A stretch of DNA of 64,000 bases from Verrucomicrobiota bacterium JB022 (GTDB lineage: Bacteria > Verrucomicrobiota > Verrucomicrobiia > Opitutales > Oceanipulchritudinaceae): contig JAUTCQ010000020.1 in NCBI GenBank assembly GCA_030673845.1, positions 1 to 64,000 of the forward strand, given 5' to 3'. Both the position numbers and the translations under genes were made by a program. A model generated the notes under the pieces. That model was not told the origin of the DNA. It did not search any database and saw nothing but the letters and a program-made list of their open reading frames with translations. Shown in pieces: positions 29,495 to 37,406 of the stretch. Each line of letters opens with the position of its first letter. Within the stretch, counting starts at the first letter, position 1.

Positions 29495-29511
29495 CATGAA
29501 TGAAATTCATA
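29495..29511. promoter_or_regulatory. LysR-type T-N11-A palindrome upstream of nrtA
   Basis: ATGA-N7-TCATA, with the inner palindrome TGAATGAAATTCA, fits the T-N11-A consensus of LysR-family sites. It lies ~117 bases upstream of the nrtA start. The same TATGA-N7-TCATA form occurs upstream of the porin gene. Confidence 0.5.
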
Positions 29512-29536
29512 CTTCTCTGGAAACCTCATGAATGCT

Positions 29537-30730
29537 TCAGTAAGCGAAGGTGAGTTCGGCGATGACGCGGCTGACGTCGGCCCGGGTGTCGCCGTCGTAA
29601 AGGGCAACTTTGACCAGCGCGGTCACTTTTTCATGGATCGGATAGGTCAGCACGAGGTCCACTTCGTCGCCGTCGGCGGCCTCGCCCTCATCGGACTGGA
29701 AGTGATGGTAAAAGACGGTGCCGCCCAGCTTGCCGACCTTGTAGCCCACGCTGGCGTAGAAGTCCTGCAGGCCTCCCGCGCCCCCGTTGTCGAGGTAGGC
29801 GTCGGCAAAGCCGTTGTAGGCGTGCGCGGTGGCGAGGGGAGTCAGGAACTGGCCCTTGCCCTCGTCGCTGCCCAATAGCTCGTAACCGAGGCCGAGCTTG
29901 AGCGCGCCGATCTCCGCCCCACCCTGCAGGTGCGTGTACCACGTATCGATGTTGGCGTCGTCACGGTCTTGCCAGGCCGCTTCGGCCCGGTAGGTCAGCT
30001 TCACGCCGTCGAGCGGCAGCGAGCCTGCCACAAAGCCGCCGAAAGTCTCCGTCTCCGACGCGCCCGCGCCTTCAAGGTCGAGCAGATAGGCGTAGGCCCC
30101 GACACTGACGGTGGGCGTGATCGCATAGGCGAGGTGGATCAGGTGTGAATCGCTCTCCCAGTCGCGCTCGTCCGCAAAGATGCGGTTGACGTGGTCGAGG
30201 TAAGCGTAGTCGAGCTTGAGTCCCTTGACCGGCTCCAGGCGCACGAGCCCGGCGTCGAAAGTCTGTTCGTTCTGGCGCCAGCCGACGTTGCCGATAAAGC
30301 GGGCGTTGTCGTAGATCAGCCGCTGACGGCCGCCCTTGACGAGCGTGTATTCGTTGGCGAACTGGAGGTAAGCCTGGTTGAGCTCGGTCGTCTCAGGGTC
30401 GGCGACGACGGTCTTGCCCGGTTCGCCGTTGAGACCGGCGGCGTTGTAGGCCCCATCGTCGAGCACGCGGGTATCGGTAAATTCAATCTGGGCGGAAAAG
30501 CCCTGCCAGGGTTCGGTCGTGTATCCAAGCAGCGTCTTGAGCGTCGCCGCATGGGAGGTGTCGAGGCCGTCCTGGTCGGCGGATTCATAGCGGGGGCGCA
30601 AGGTCAGGTTGGCCTTGCCCTCGGCGAGGGCATCGAGCGGCGTTTCCGCAGCCCCGGCAGCGGAGCAGAGCAGGAGGGTGCCGAAAGCGGCCAGGGCGGG
30701 ACGAGCGGAACGAATTTGAGTCAGGTGCAT
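29537..30730 (-). CDS. Outer-membrane beta-barrel, probable nitrate porin
   Basis: The 397-aa protein has a signal peptide (about 1-27, ending GAAE) and then alternating hydrophobic/polar beta strands throughout, ending in ELTFAY with a C-terminal aromatic residue, the outer-membrane insertion signal. The segment LTLRPRYESADQDGLDTSHA and GRQRLIYDNARFIGNVGWRQNEQTFD resembles the alginate-export/OprD-like barrels found in Gram-negative bacteria. It heads the nitrate-uptake run directly upstream of nrtA, so passage of nitrate across the outer membrane is inferred. A T-N11-A palindrome lies ~116 bases upstream. Confidence 0.85.
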   Translation of the reverse strand: MHLTQIRSARPALAAFGTLLLCSAAGAAETPLDALAEGKANLTLRPRYESADQDGLDTSHAATLKTLLGYTTEPWQGFSAQIEFTDTRVLDDGAYNAAGLNGEPGKTVVADPETTELNQAYLQFANEYTLVKGGRQRLIYDNARFIGNVGWRQNEQTFDAGLVRLEPVKGLKLDYAYLDHVNRIFADERDWESDSHLIHLAYAITPTVSVGAYAYLLDLEGAGASETETFGGFVAGSLPLDGVKLTYRAEAAWQDRDDANIDTWYTHLQGGAEIGALKLGLGYELLGSDEGKGQFLTPLATAHAYNGFADAYLDNGGAGGLQDFYASVGYKVGKLGGTVFYHHFQSDEGEAADGDEVDLVLTYPIHEKVTALVKVALYDGDTRADVSRVIAELTFAY

Positions 30731-30845
30731 TTTTTACAAGCAGGATGGAGATATTGGCGGCCTGGAAGCCTGCCCTCCCCTGTTGCAACTGGCTTACCTT
30801 GACCAGCAAATGGGCAAATTCATACAGTTCATCGTCGTCCGTAAA

Positions 30846-30866
30846 AGTATGACCACGATTCATACT
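30846..30866. promoter_or_regulatory. LysR-type palindrome AGTATGA-N7-TCATACT upstream of the porin gene
   Basis: This is the best of the set: seven perfect inverted bases on each side of a seven-base spacer, with T-N11-A geometry. It lies ~116 bases upstream of the porin start, in the 267-base gap downstream of the NasS-like gene. A half-site (ATTCATAC) occurs ~30 bases nearer the gene. Confidence 0.55.
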
Positions 30867-30903
30867 GCGCTGAACGCTCTTCTCCGAGCAGCGCCCAATC
30901 GAT

Positions 30904-30925
30904 GCGGTTTGGACCGATAAACCGC
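30904..30925 (-). terminator. Weak hairpin after the NasS-like gene
   Basis: A 7-bp stem GCGGTTT/AAACCGC with an 8-base loop lies 73 bases past the stop of the NasS-like gene. There is no T tract, so it is at best a weak terminator. Confidence 0.25.
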
Positions 30926-30997
30926 GCGATAGACGGTCACGACCCCGTCCTCAACCCTGCACCTGCGGACCTGTGAGCAGGCCCCGCCCTGGGAGCG

Positions 30998-32059
30998 TTA
31001 GCTGATTTGCCGCTCGGAGCGGTCCAGGCGCACCTGAGCCTTCTTATACAAGGCCGGAGCATAGATAGAGCGTAATTGCTCATCCGAAAGCTGGCGGCTG
31101 CTCTCCATCTGCCCGCTCTGCACGAGGCAGCGCTGCAGCCAGCGAGCCTTGGGCAGCGTGATCTCCTGCACCTTTGGGCCGCCAAACTGGAACATCGGCC
31201 CCGGCGCCTCCAGACCCTCCACGCCACGGGAGAAGGTGCCCTGCAGGCTGGCCTTGATCGCAGGGGCCGGCATGTCGAGGTAGACGCGGCGGGAAAGCGT
31301 TTGCGCCAGTTGGTCGGCGTTGGCCGGGTCGTCGCACCAGTTGGCGGCACGGATCAGGGCCACCAGCAGCGCCTCGACCTCCTGTGGATTGGCGTCAATC
31401 GTGTCGCGACGGGCCATCAGTACCTTCTCCGGGTGGTTGGGCTCGATCTCGCGAGAGAGGGCCATAATCGCGCCCAATCCCAGGCTTACGGCCATGGAAT
31501 TCCAGGGCTCTCCCACGCACGCGCCAATGACGGTGCCGGACTCCAGGTGGCGCAGGAACTGGCGCGGCGGCAGGGTGACGACATCGACTTGCTTGCCCGG
31601 CGTGAGGCCAATCTGCGACAGCCAGCGCCGCAGGAGATAATGGTGCGTGGAAAAGGGCGAAACCGAGCCGAGGACGAAGCGCCGTTCCCAGCGGTTTTGC
31701 CGCACATAGGTGGCGAAATCTTCAGAGGTTTTAACCCCCTCGTCGACCAGTTTGCGGCTGATCGTGATCGCGTTGCCGTGGGTGTTGAGCACCATCAGGC
31801 CTTGGCAGACTGTTGCGAACGAACCGAGGCCAATGCTTGCGGCCAGCGGCAGCGGCCCGAGCGCGTGCGCCGCCGTCAACTCCCCCTGGACGATCTTGTC
31901 CAGCAGGGTCGCCCAGCCCATTTCGCGCGACAGCTCCACAAACAGCCCTTCCTCCCGGAAGTAACCGAGCTCGGCCGCCATGATGAGCGGCGCCGCGTCG
32001 CATAGTTGTACGAAGCCGAGGCGCCAGTTCTGACTGCCCTGCGGGGTAACCCTTGTCAT
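30998..32059 (-). CDS. NasS-like cytosolic nitrate-binding sensor
   Basis: The 353-aa protein belongs to the CmpA/NrtA family (LGFVQLCDAAPLIMAAELGYF, NTHGNAITISR, GACVGEPWNSMAV) but has no signal peptide, so it should stay in the cytoplasm. That combination is the hallmark of NasS, which holds the antiterminator NasT inactive until nitrate or nitrite binds. No NasT (ANTAR) gene is present here; instead a LysR regulator is divergent across 76 bases. The chosen start has a good Shine-Dalgarno site (GGAGAGG) and avoids overlap with lysR. Alternative: a degenerate transporter paralogue. Confidence 0.75.
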   Translation of the reverse strand: MTRVTPQGSQNWRLGFVQLCDAAPLIMAAELGYFREEGLFVELSREMGWATLLDKIVQGELTAAHALGPLPLAASIGLGSFATVCQGLMVLNTHGNAITISRKLVDEGVKTSEDFATYVRQNRWERRFVLGSVSPFSTHHYLLRRWLSQIGLTPGKQVDVVTLPPRQFLRHLESGTVIGACVGEPWNSMAVSLGLGAIMALSREIEPNHPEKVLMARRDTIDANPQEVEALLVALIRAANWCDDPANADQLAQTLSRRVYLDMPAPAIKASLQGTFSRGVEGLEAPGPMFQFGGPKVQEITLPKARWLQRCLVQSGQMESSRQLSDEQLRSIYAPALYKKAQVRLDRSERQIS

Positions 32060-32096
32060 GGAAACCTCTCCAGCCAAGAACATGCCAAAGCGGCCG

Positions 32097-32110
32097 ATTG
32101 GCCAAAGCTG
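32097..32110. promoter_or_regulatory. Motif ATTGGCCAAAGCTG in the nasS/lysR divergent promoter
   Basis: This is the partner of the site upstream of nrtA (13 of 14 bases). It sits in the middle of the 76-base gap between the divergent NasS-like and LysR genes, a usual place for LysR autoregulatory sites. Confidence 0.4.
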
Positions 32111-32135
32111 GCCCAGTTCTCGCTTCAATAAAGCC

Positions 32136-33101
32136 ATGCCCTCATTGCTGGACAGCCGTCAGTTGCTCAACTTTGTTACGCTTGCCCGCACCGGCAGCTA
32201 CACGCGCGCCGCCCACGAGCTGAACTTGACGCAAAGCGCCATCAGCCACTCGATCAAGGCACTGGAAACCGATCTGGGCTACAAACTGGTCAAGCGCGCG
32301 GGCCAGCGGCTGCTGTTGACCGAGCACGGCGAAATCTTCCACACTGAGGCGCAGCAGATCGTGGAGAGCATGTTCCGGCTGCGGCACAAGCTGGACGAGC
32401 TGAACGAGTGGGGCCGCGGTCGCCTGCGGGTGGCCGCCAGCAACACGGCCTGCCAATACCTTGTGCCTTCGATCCTGCGCGAGTTCAAGCAGTCGTTCCC
32501 CCACTGCAACGTCGCGCTCGTACCCGCTGACACCCCAGCGAGTGTTGAAGCACTGCGGCACAACCAGGTGGATCTCGCGGTGGGCATCCGCCCCGTCGCG
32601 GCCACCGACCTGACCTTTTACCCGCTCTTTTCCGACGAGCTGAGGCTGGTCTTCTCGCCCCAGCACGCCTGGGCGCGGCAGCGCTCGATCAGCGTCGAAG
32701 ACCTCGCGGGCGAAACGATCCTAAGCTACGCCCGCAGCAGCCTGACCTTTTCCATGCTGGAAGCCTACCTCAATCGGGCTGGAATGCGCCTGCGCCCACC
32801 TCTGGAAGTGGGCAGTATGGAGGCGATCAAGGAGATGGCGCGCATCGGCCAAGGCGTAGGCGTGGTCGCCGATTGGGTGATCGAGAAAGACGTTGCCGCC
32901 GGCAAGCTGATCTCGCGTCCTCTGCCCGCCCCGCGCCTGAAACGCGAGTGGGGCCTGTTGACGCTCAAGGGCAAGGCGCTGAATCTGCTGGAGGAGACGT
33001 TTCTCGGGTTGGCCGAAGAGGCCGCCATTGCCCTGCAGGGCAAGAACATCATCCGCTACGACGACCTGCCGATCAACGCCCAGCTGGCCGCGGCGCAGTA
33101 G
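32136..33101 (+). CDS. LysR-family transcription regulator
   Basis: The 321-aa protein has the LysR winged HTH (about 5-65; TGSYTRAAHELNLTQSAISHSIKALE) and an effector-binding domain (about 90-300; LRVAASNTACQYLVPSILREF, VDLAVGIRP). It is divergent from the NasS-like gene and upstream of the nitrate and Moco genes, so it is the obvious candidate regulator of nitrate assimilation, comparable to NtcB/Cbl-type proteins. The start MPSLLDSRQLLNF matches the family N-terminus. Its last 29 bases overlap the convergent moaE gene. The ligand is unknown. Confidence 0.88.
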   Translation: MPSLLDSRQLLNFVTLARTGSYTRAAHELNLTQSAISHSIKALETDLGYKLVKRAGQRLLLTEHGEIFHTEAQQIVESMFRLRHKLDELNEWGRGRLRVAASNTACQYLVPSILREFKQSFPHCNVALVPADTPASVEALRHNQVDLAVGIRPVAATDLTFYPLFSDELRLVFSPQHAWARQRSISVEDLAGETILSYARSSLTFSMLEAYLNRAGMRLRPPLEVGSMEAIKEMARIGQGVGVVADWVIEKDVAAGKLISRPLPAPRLKREWGLLTLKGKALNLLEETFLGLAEEAAIALQGKNIIRYDDLPINAQLAAAQ

Positions 33102-33510
33102 GATCGACCCACTCCACGCTGCCGTCGGCGTAGAATTCTTCTTTCCAGACGGGCACGCGCTCCTTGATCGCGTCGATGATCCAGCTGCACGCGGCGAAGG
33201 CTTCCTGCCGGTGCCCGGAGGAGACGCCTACCCAGACCGCGCAGTCGCCAATCGCGAGATCGCCGATGCGGTGGACGGCATAGGCCGCCGCCAAGGGAAA
33301 GCGGGCACGCGCCTCAGTCAGGATCTTCTCGCCCTCCTTTATCGCCAGCGGCGCGTAGGCGCTGTAGCTGAGGCGATCGACCGCACGGCCTTGGTGATGG
33401 TCACGCACCAGCCCCTCGAAGGTCGCGATCGCACCGGCAGCGGGGTCCTCCAGACGCGCCCGCCAAGTGGCGACATCAACCGGTTTTTCGCTGAGTTCAA
33501 AACACGCCAT
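33073..33510 (-). CDS. moaE: Molybdopterin synthase large subunit
   Basis: The 145-aa protein carries the MoaE motifs FEGLVRDHHQG, HRIGDLAIGD, VGVSSGHRQEAF and a C-terminal VPVWKEEFYADG containing the catalytic Lys region. With MoaD it adds two sulfurs to precursor Z (cPMP). The ATG has GGAGG eight bases upstream; a TTG two codons earlier is possible. It begins two bases after the moaD stop, as the last gene of the moeA-moaC-mobA-moaD-moaE run. Confidence 0.93.
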   Translation of the reverse strand: MACFELSEKPVDVATWRARLEDPAAGAIATFEGLVRDHHQGRAVDRLSYSAYAPLAIKEGEKILTEARARFPLAAAYAVHRIGDLAIGDCAVWVGVSSGHRQEAFAACSWIIDAIKERVPVWKEEFYADGSVEWVDPTAPRPAGR

Positions 33511-33512
33511 GG

Positions 33513-33755
33513 TCAACCTCCGGCCAAGGGGGGCATGATCGCCAGGGTGCCGCGCGCGGGCAAGGGATCGCCTGCAGCGGTGTATTCGTCGTCGACCGCA
33601 AAGAGCACGCGCTCCACCGGCAGGCGGAAACCGTGCCGCGCGGCCAGATCGGCATAGAGCGCAGCGGGCGTTGCGGCAGCGGTTGAAAGCGTTTCGCTCC
33701 CGACTCCGCGTTGGGCCCGCAGGCTGCCAAAGTAGAGCACCTCAAGCTGCTTCAT
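33513..33755 (-). CDS. moaD: Molybdopterin synthase sulfur-carrier subunit
   Basis: The 80-aa beta-grasp protein starts MKQLEVLYFGSLRAQRG and ends LAIMPPLAGG. The C-terminal Gly-Gly is the thiocarboxylated tail that donates sulfur within molybdopterin synthase. It overlaps mobA by 14 bases and has its own GGAGG site. Size and ends fit the family exactly. Confidence 0.93.
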   Translation of the reverse strand: MKQLEVLYFGSLRAQRGVGSETLSTAAATPAALYADLAARHGFRLPVERVLFAVDDEYTAAGDPLPARGTLAIMPPLAGG

Positions 33756-34326
33756 GGCGCGCCTCCGGGAAGGCCGCCGACCAGTCTGCCGGCGTGTTGG
33801 CGTTGTCGAGGGCGCGACGCGAGGGCAGCGGCAGCATCCGCACACGCGGCCCCGCCAGCACCTTGCGCGGGCAGCGGACATCGAGCGCCCAGGCACGTTG
33901 AGCCACTGGCAACAGAGCCGGGCGATAGAGTGCGCACAGCGGTTCGGGCTTGCCGTCGAATTCGCTGCGGTAGGCCACCGCCGCGTCCTGAGGCTGCACC
34001 GAGGCGAGCAGGCGTTCGAGCGTGCGCTCCTCCAGTAGCGGGAGGTCGCAGGCGAGCACCAGCCATTCTGCCTGCGGGTGCGTCAGCTGCGCAGAAAGGA
34101 TCGCACCGAGCGGCCCCTGCCCCGGCCAGCGGTCGACCAGCACCGGCCAGCGCTCGGGCGGCACGGGAGCGCTCCGACGCGAGACGTAGACGCGGTCGGC
34201 AAAACGCTGCGCTAGGGCGACCGTATGCTCCAACTGCGTGCGGCCATCGGGGCGGCGCAGGGCGGCCTTGTCGCGACCCATGCGGCGGCTCTTGCCACCT
34301 GCGAGCACGAGAGCGAAACGCTTCAC
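33742..34326 (-). CDS. mobA: Molybdenum cofactor guanylyltransferase
   Basis: The 194-aa protein begins with the nucleotide-binding signature LVLAGGKSRRMGRDKAAL and has the metal-binding VLACDLPLLEE segment and ALYRPA. It adds GMP to molybdopterin-Mo to give the MGD form needed by NasA. The start is GTG, overlapping the moaC stop in GTGA, with GGGAGG eight bases upstream. No in-frame ATG gives the complete signature. Confidence 0.88.
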   Translation of the reverse strand: MKRFALVLAGGKSRRMGRDKAALRRPDGRTQLEHTVALAQRFADRVYVSRRSAPVPPERWPVLVDRWPGQGPLGAILSAQLTHPQAEWLVLACDLPLLEERTLERLLASVQPQDAAVAYRSEFDGKPEPLCALYRPALLPVAQRAWALDVRCPRKVLAGPRVRMLPLPSRRALDNANTPADWSAAFPEARHEAA

Positions 34327-34814
34327 GAGGCGGCCTCCCGCTGGTAATCGCCGGAAGCCCCACCGGTCTTGGATTCGAGGCGCACGTGCCGGATTTCGAG
34401 GTCGGGCCCGAACGCCTTGCACATGTCGATGATCGTCAGCGCGGCAGCGGAGGCACCCGTCAGCGCCTCCATTTCGACGCCAGTACGGTAGGTAGTGCGC
34501 ACGCGGCAACGGATCTCCAGGATGGGAGCCTCCGCCGGGGTGATCGTAATGCGGCAGCCTTCGATCGGCAACGGGTGGCAAAACGGGATCCAGTCGGCGG
34601 TGCGTTTGACGGCCTGCGTGCCGGCGATGATCGCGGTGTGAAAGACGGGGCCTTTTTTGGTCTGGATGTCGCCATCGGCCAAGGCCTGCCACGCGCCGGG
34701 ATTGAGGCGCACCTGCGCGCTGGCCACAGCCTCGCGGGCCGAAACCTCTTTGGCCGTAACGTCGACCATCTGAGGCTGCCCCTCGGGGGTAAGGTGGGTA
34801 AAGGTTTGTTTCAT
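34323..34814 (-). CDS. moaC: Cyclic pyranopterin monophosphate synthase
   Basis: The 163-aa protein shows the MoaC motifs MVDVTAKEVSAREAVA, TKKGPVFHTAIIAGTQAVKRT, PFCHPL and GVEMEALTGASAAALTIIDMCKA. It acts after MoaA to make cPMP from the 8-cyclo-GTP intermediate. Its start overlaps the moeA stop by one base (TGATG). The leader contains TTCCTCC, not a Shine-Dalgarno site, so translation probably depends on coupling to moeA. Confidence 0.95.
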   Translation of the reverse strand: MKQTFTHLTPEGQPQMVDVTAKEVSAREAVASAQVRLNPGAWQALADGDIQTKKGPVFHTAIIAGTQAVKRTADWIPFCHPLPIEGCRITITPAEAPILEIRCRVRTTYRTGVEMEALTGASAAALTIIDMCKAFGPDLEIRHVRLESKTGGASGDYQREAAS

Positions 34815-35989
34815 CAACGGAGGAAGGGATAGTACGGGACGCCTTCTTGAGCAGGAGGCATGCCGCCCCGTGCAATTTCGACCACCCCCGTCGCGCCCAC
34901 CGCCGCCGCGAAATCCCCGGAGTTCTGGAAGGCCAATGGCCGTGCCCTGCCCGCCTCCAGCCGCACGGGTATGAGGCGCGTGGCCTGCGGCATCGTCTCG
35001 ACCGGCTCGATCAGCGGCACATGCATGGGCTCGGGCCAACGCCCCGTCTCCAACAGGGCCAGCAATGGCACGAGGTAGCGCGTGGCGGCGGCAAGCACCG
35101 ACAAGGGGTTACCCGGTAGCCCGAGCGCCAGCGGCCCGCCGTCGACTTGCCACGCGCCTAGCGGCTTGCCCGGCTTTTGGGCGACGCCGTGGAAGAGGCA
35201 GCGGCCCATGCCGTCGAGCAAGCGCGGCAGGAAGTCGCGCTGGCCTCGGCTCATCCCGCCCACGACCACGATCAGGTCGGCGGACCGGCTCGCCTCCAGC
35301 CAGCGCCGGATCATGTCGGCATCGTCGATCAAGTGGCTGCTTTCGACCTCCGCGCCATGCGCCCGCAGCAGCGCCTCCAGCACCGCGCGATTGCTCTGGC
35401 GCACCTGGTGTGTGGCGGGAGCGAGGTGCACCGGCATCACTTCATCGCCCGTCGTCAGCAGGTGCACGCGGGGGCGGCGCACCACCGACAGCGCGACAGC
35501 CCCCACAGCAGCAGCGACCCCCATCTCGGGCAGCCCCAGTCGGGCCTGAGCAGGAATGAGCACGCGCCCAGCAGGGGCATCGGACGCTTGGGCGTGTATG
35601 AATTGACCAGCGGTCAGGCTATGAATGGAATTCATAGTGAGCGTCTGCTTGTCGCGCTGCGTCCATTCGTAGGGCACGACGGCATCGGCATCGGGCGGCA
35701 CGGGCGCGCCGGTCATGATCTCAATGGCTTCGCCTTCATCCAGCGGATCCTCGCTAACAGGCTGCCCAGCCCAGGTCCGGCCCACCACCTGCCAACGAGG
35801 ACCGGTGCCACATACCGCGTAGCCGTCCATCATACTGCGGTCGTAAGGCGGCTGATCGCGGTCGGCAATAATGTCGTTAGCCAGCCAGCGCCCCAACGCG
35901 TCGGGCAATTGCACGCTTTCGATCCCAAGCTGGCGTCCGGCCTGCTGGAGAAGGGTATTCACGCCACTTGGCTCAATCAGCGCATCCAT
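34814..35989 (-). CDS. moeA: Molybdopterin molybdotransferase
   Basis: The 391-aa protein has the MoeA domains: the N-terminal linker (PPYDRSMMDGYAV), EAIEIMTGAPVPPDADAVV, the MogA-like catalytic domain (LLTTGDE, VVVGGMSRGQRDF) and the C-terminal barrel (GLPGNPLSVL). It inserts molybdate into adenylylated molybdopterin. The start at MDALIEPS leaves 55 bases to the divergent moaA. A T-N11-A palindrome like those upstream of the nitrate genes lies inside the coding region (35620-35636). No separate mogA gene is seen. Confidence 0.93.
   Translation of the reverse strand: MDALIEPSGVNTLLQQAGRQLGIESVQLPDALGRWLANDIIADRDQPPYDRSMMDGYAVCGTGPRWQVVGRTWAGQPVSEDPLDEGEAIEIMTGAPVPPDADAVVPYEWTQRDKQTLTMNSIHSLTAGQFIHAQASDAPAGRVLIPAQARLGLPEMGVAAAVGAVALSVVRRPRVHLLTTGDEVMPVHLAPATHQVRQSNRAVLEALLRAHGAEVESSHLIDDADMIRRWLEASRSADLIVVVGGMSRGQRDFLPRLLDGMGRCLFHGVAQKPGKPLGAWQVDGGPLALGLPGNPLSVLAAATRYLVPLLALLETGRWPEPMHVPLIEPVETMPQATRLIPVRLEAGRARPLAFQNSGDFAAAVGATGVVEIARGGMPPAQEGVPYYPFLR
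35620..35636. promoter_or_regulatory. TATGA-N7-TCATA palindrome inside moeA
   Basis: TATGA and TCATA are perfect inverted halves, and the inner 13 bases read TGAATGGAATTCA. A second T-N11-A palindrome, TGACCAGCGGTCA, lies just upstream at 35604-35616. Both are within coding sequence, so they could be internal regulatory sites or coincidence. Confidence 0.3.
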
Positions 35990-36044
35990 GCCACCAGTTT
36001 CCCTGCCCCGCCGCACAAGGCGAACCGAAATTTCACCACCCGCC

Positions 36045-37088
36045 ATGTCCTTTCCTGCCCTTGCCCCTGCCCCCGTGCAATCCACCACCCCCCTCGACCG
36101 CCGCCAGCGTCCCGTCCACGACTTGCGGCTCTCGGTGATCGAGCGGTGCAACCTTCGCTGCCGCTATTGCCTGCCGGCAGAAACCTTTGGGCCCGACTAC
36201 GCCTTCTTGCCCGAGAAAGCGCTCCTGTCGGTCAACGGGCTTTACAAGATGGCGGCGGCTGCCGTCGAGCTGGGGGCGCGCAAGGTGCGGCTGACCGGCG
36301 GAGAGCCTCTCCTGCGCCGCGACTTGCCGGAGATCGTGGCCCGCATTGCCGGGCTGGATCTCGACGACCTTGCGCTGACCACCAACGGCATCGCCCTCGC
36401 CCGACTGGCACCGATCCTGAAGACGGCCGGGCTGCAGCGGGTCAACGTGAGCCTCGATGCGCTCGACCCTGAGGTGCTGGCGCAGGTGGCCGGTCGGCAG
36501 ATTGATCCCTCGATCATCCTGCGCGGCATCTCAGCGGCACAGGCAGCGGGGCTGGGCGTAAAGGTGAATACCGTAATCCAGCGTGGCCTGAACGACGACC
36601 AAGTGTTGCCGCTGGCACGCTGGGGCCGCCGCGAAGGCATCACCATCCGCTTCATCGAGTATATGGACGTGGGCAACCAGAACCGCTGGGACCGCTCGCA
36701 GGTCTACTCCGGGCGTGAAGCGCTGGAGACCCTCGAGCGCGAGTGGCCGCTGGTGCCGGTCGAGCCAGCGTACGCGGGCGAAGTCGCCCGGCGCTACCGC
36801 TATGCCGACGGCGCGGGCGAGATCGGCCTGATCAACTCCATTACGCAGCCGTTTTGCGGCAACTGCAGTCGCCTGCGCGTGACGGCTCGCGGCGAGGTGT
36901 TGACCTGCCTCTTTGCCCAGCGCGGCCTTAGCGTGCGCCACTGGGTCGAGGATCCGCTCATGACGTCCGACGACCTCGCCTTTCACCTGCGCCGCCTGTG
37001 GGCCAAGCGCAGCGACGCCTATTCCGAGCAGCGCCAGAGTGCCACCGCGCCCCAGACGAAGCGCGAGATGTGGGAAATCGGCGGATAG
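36045..37088 (+). CDS. moaA: GTP 3',8-cyclase
   Basis: The 347-aa radical-SAM enzyme has C35, C39 and C42 in ERCNLRCRYCLP for the first [4Fe-4S] cluster and a C-terminal set in FCGNCSRLRVTARGEVLTC for the second. It ends in Gly-Gly, which activates the enzyme in known MoaA proteins. It starts Moco synthesis from GTP. It is divergent from moeA across 55 bases, which must hold both promoters. The next gene on the other strand ends seven bases downstream. Confidence 0.95.
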   Translation: MSFPALAPAPVQSTTPLDRRQRPVHDLRLSVIERCNLRCRYCLPAETFGPDYAFLPEKALLSVNGLYKMAAAAVELGARKVRLTGGEPLLRRDLPEIVARIAGLDLDDLALTTNGIALARLAPILKTAGLQRVNVSLDALDPEVLAQVAGRQIDPSIILRGISAAQAAGLGVKVNTVIQRGLNDDQVLPLARWGRREGITIRFIEYMDVGNQNRWDRSQVYSGREALETLEREWPLVPVEPAYAGEVARRYRYADGAGEIGLINSITQPFCGNCSRLRVTARGEVLTCLFAQRGLSVRHWVEDPLMTSDDLAFHLRRLWAKRSDAYSEQRQSATAPQTKREMWEIGG

Positions 37089-37094
37089 GCCGTC

Positions 37095-37406
37095 TCACTC
37101 CAGCAAGGCCGGATCGCTGATCCGGTCGGGCGTCCACCGGATATCGTCGCGCACCCGCACGGCGGCATGGCGGACTCCGGGCAGGCCGGCGACGACCGAG
37201 CGCGTCCCCTCTTCCAGCGTGTCCTTGAGCGGGCAGCCGGGCGAGGTCACAATGAGATCGACTTCAACGGCGCCCTCCCCGGGCAGGCGAATTTCCTCGA
37301 TCAGGCCGAGGTCGACGATGTTGAGGCCCACTTCCGGGTCTTCGATCGTGCGGAGGGCTTCGATGACCCCGGCAACGGTTGGCGTGGTAGAATCTAGCAC
37401 ATTCAT
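37095..37406 (-). CDS. DUF59/MIP18-type Fe-S assembly protein
   Basis: The 103-aa protein has the family core VIEALRTIEDPEVGLNIVDLGLI and VTSPGCPLKD, with the conserved reactive Cys. DUF59 proteins (SufT, PaaD, CIA2-type) help mature or target Fe-S clusters. It overlaps the upstream membrane-protein gene by ATGA and is the third gene of a DUF2249-membrane protein-DUF59 unit next to NO-defence genes. A role in repairing clusters damaged by NO is inferred. Confidence 0.88.
   Translation of the reverse strand: MNVLDSTTPTVAGVIEALRTIEDPEVGLNIVDLGLIEEIRLPGEGAVEVDLIVTSPGCPLKDTLEEGTRSVVAGLPGVRHAAVRVRDDIRWTPDRISDPALLE

Noticed and set aside
30731-30863. A possible leader peptide before the porin gene (starts MNRGHTFTDDDELYEF)
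   Set aside because: It looks protein-like for ~45 codons but runs on into the porin gene in another frame and has no Shine-Dalgarno site or conserved family that I can see. Left as an oddity.
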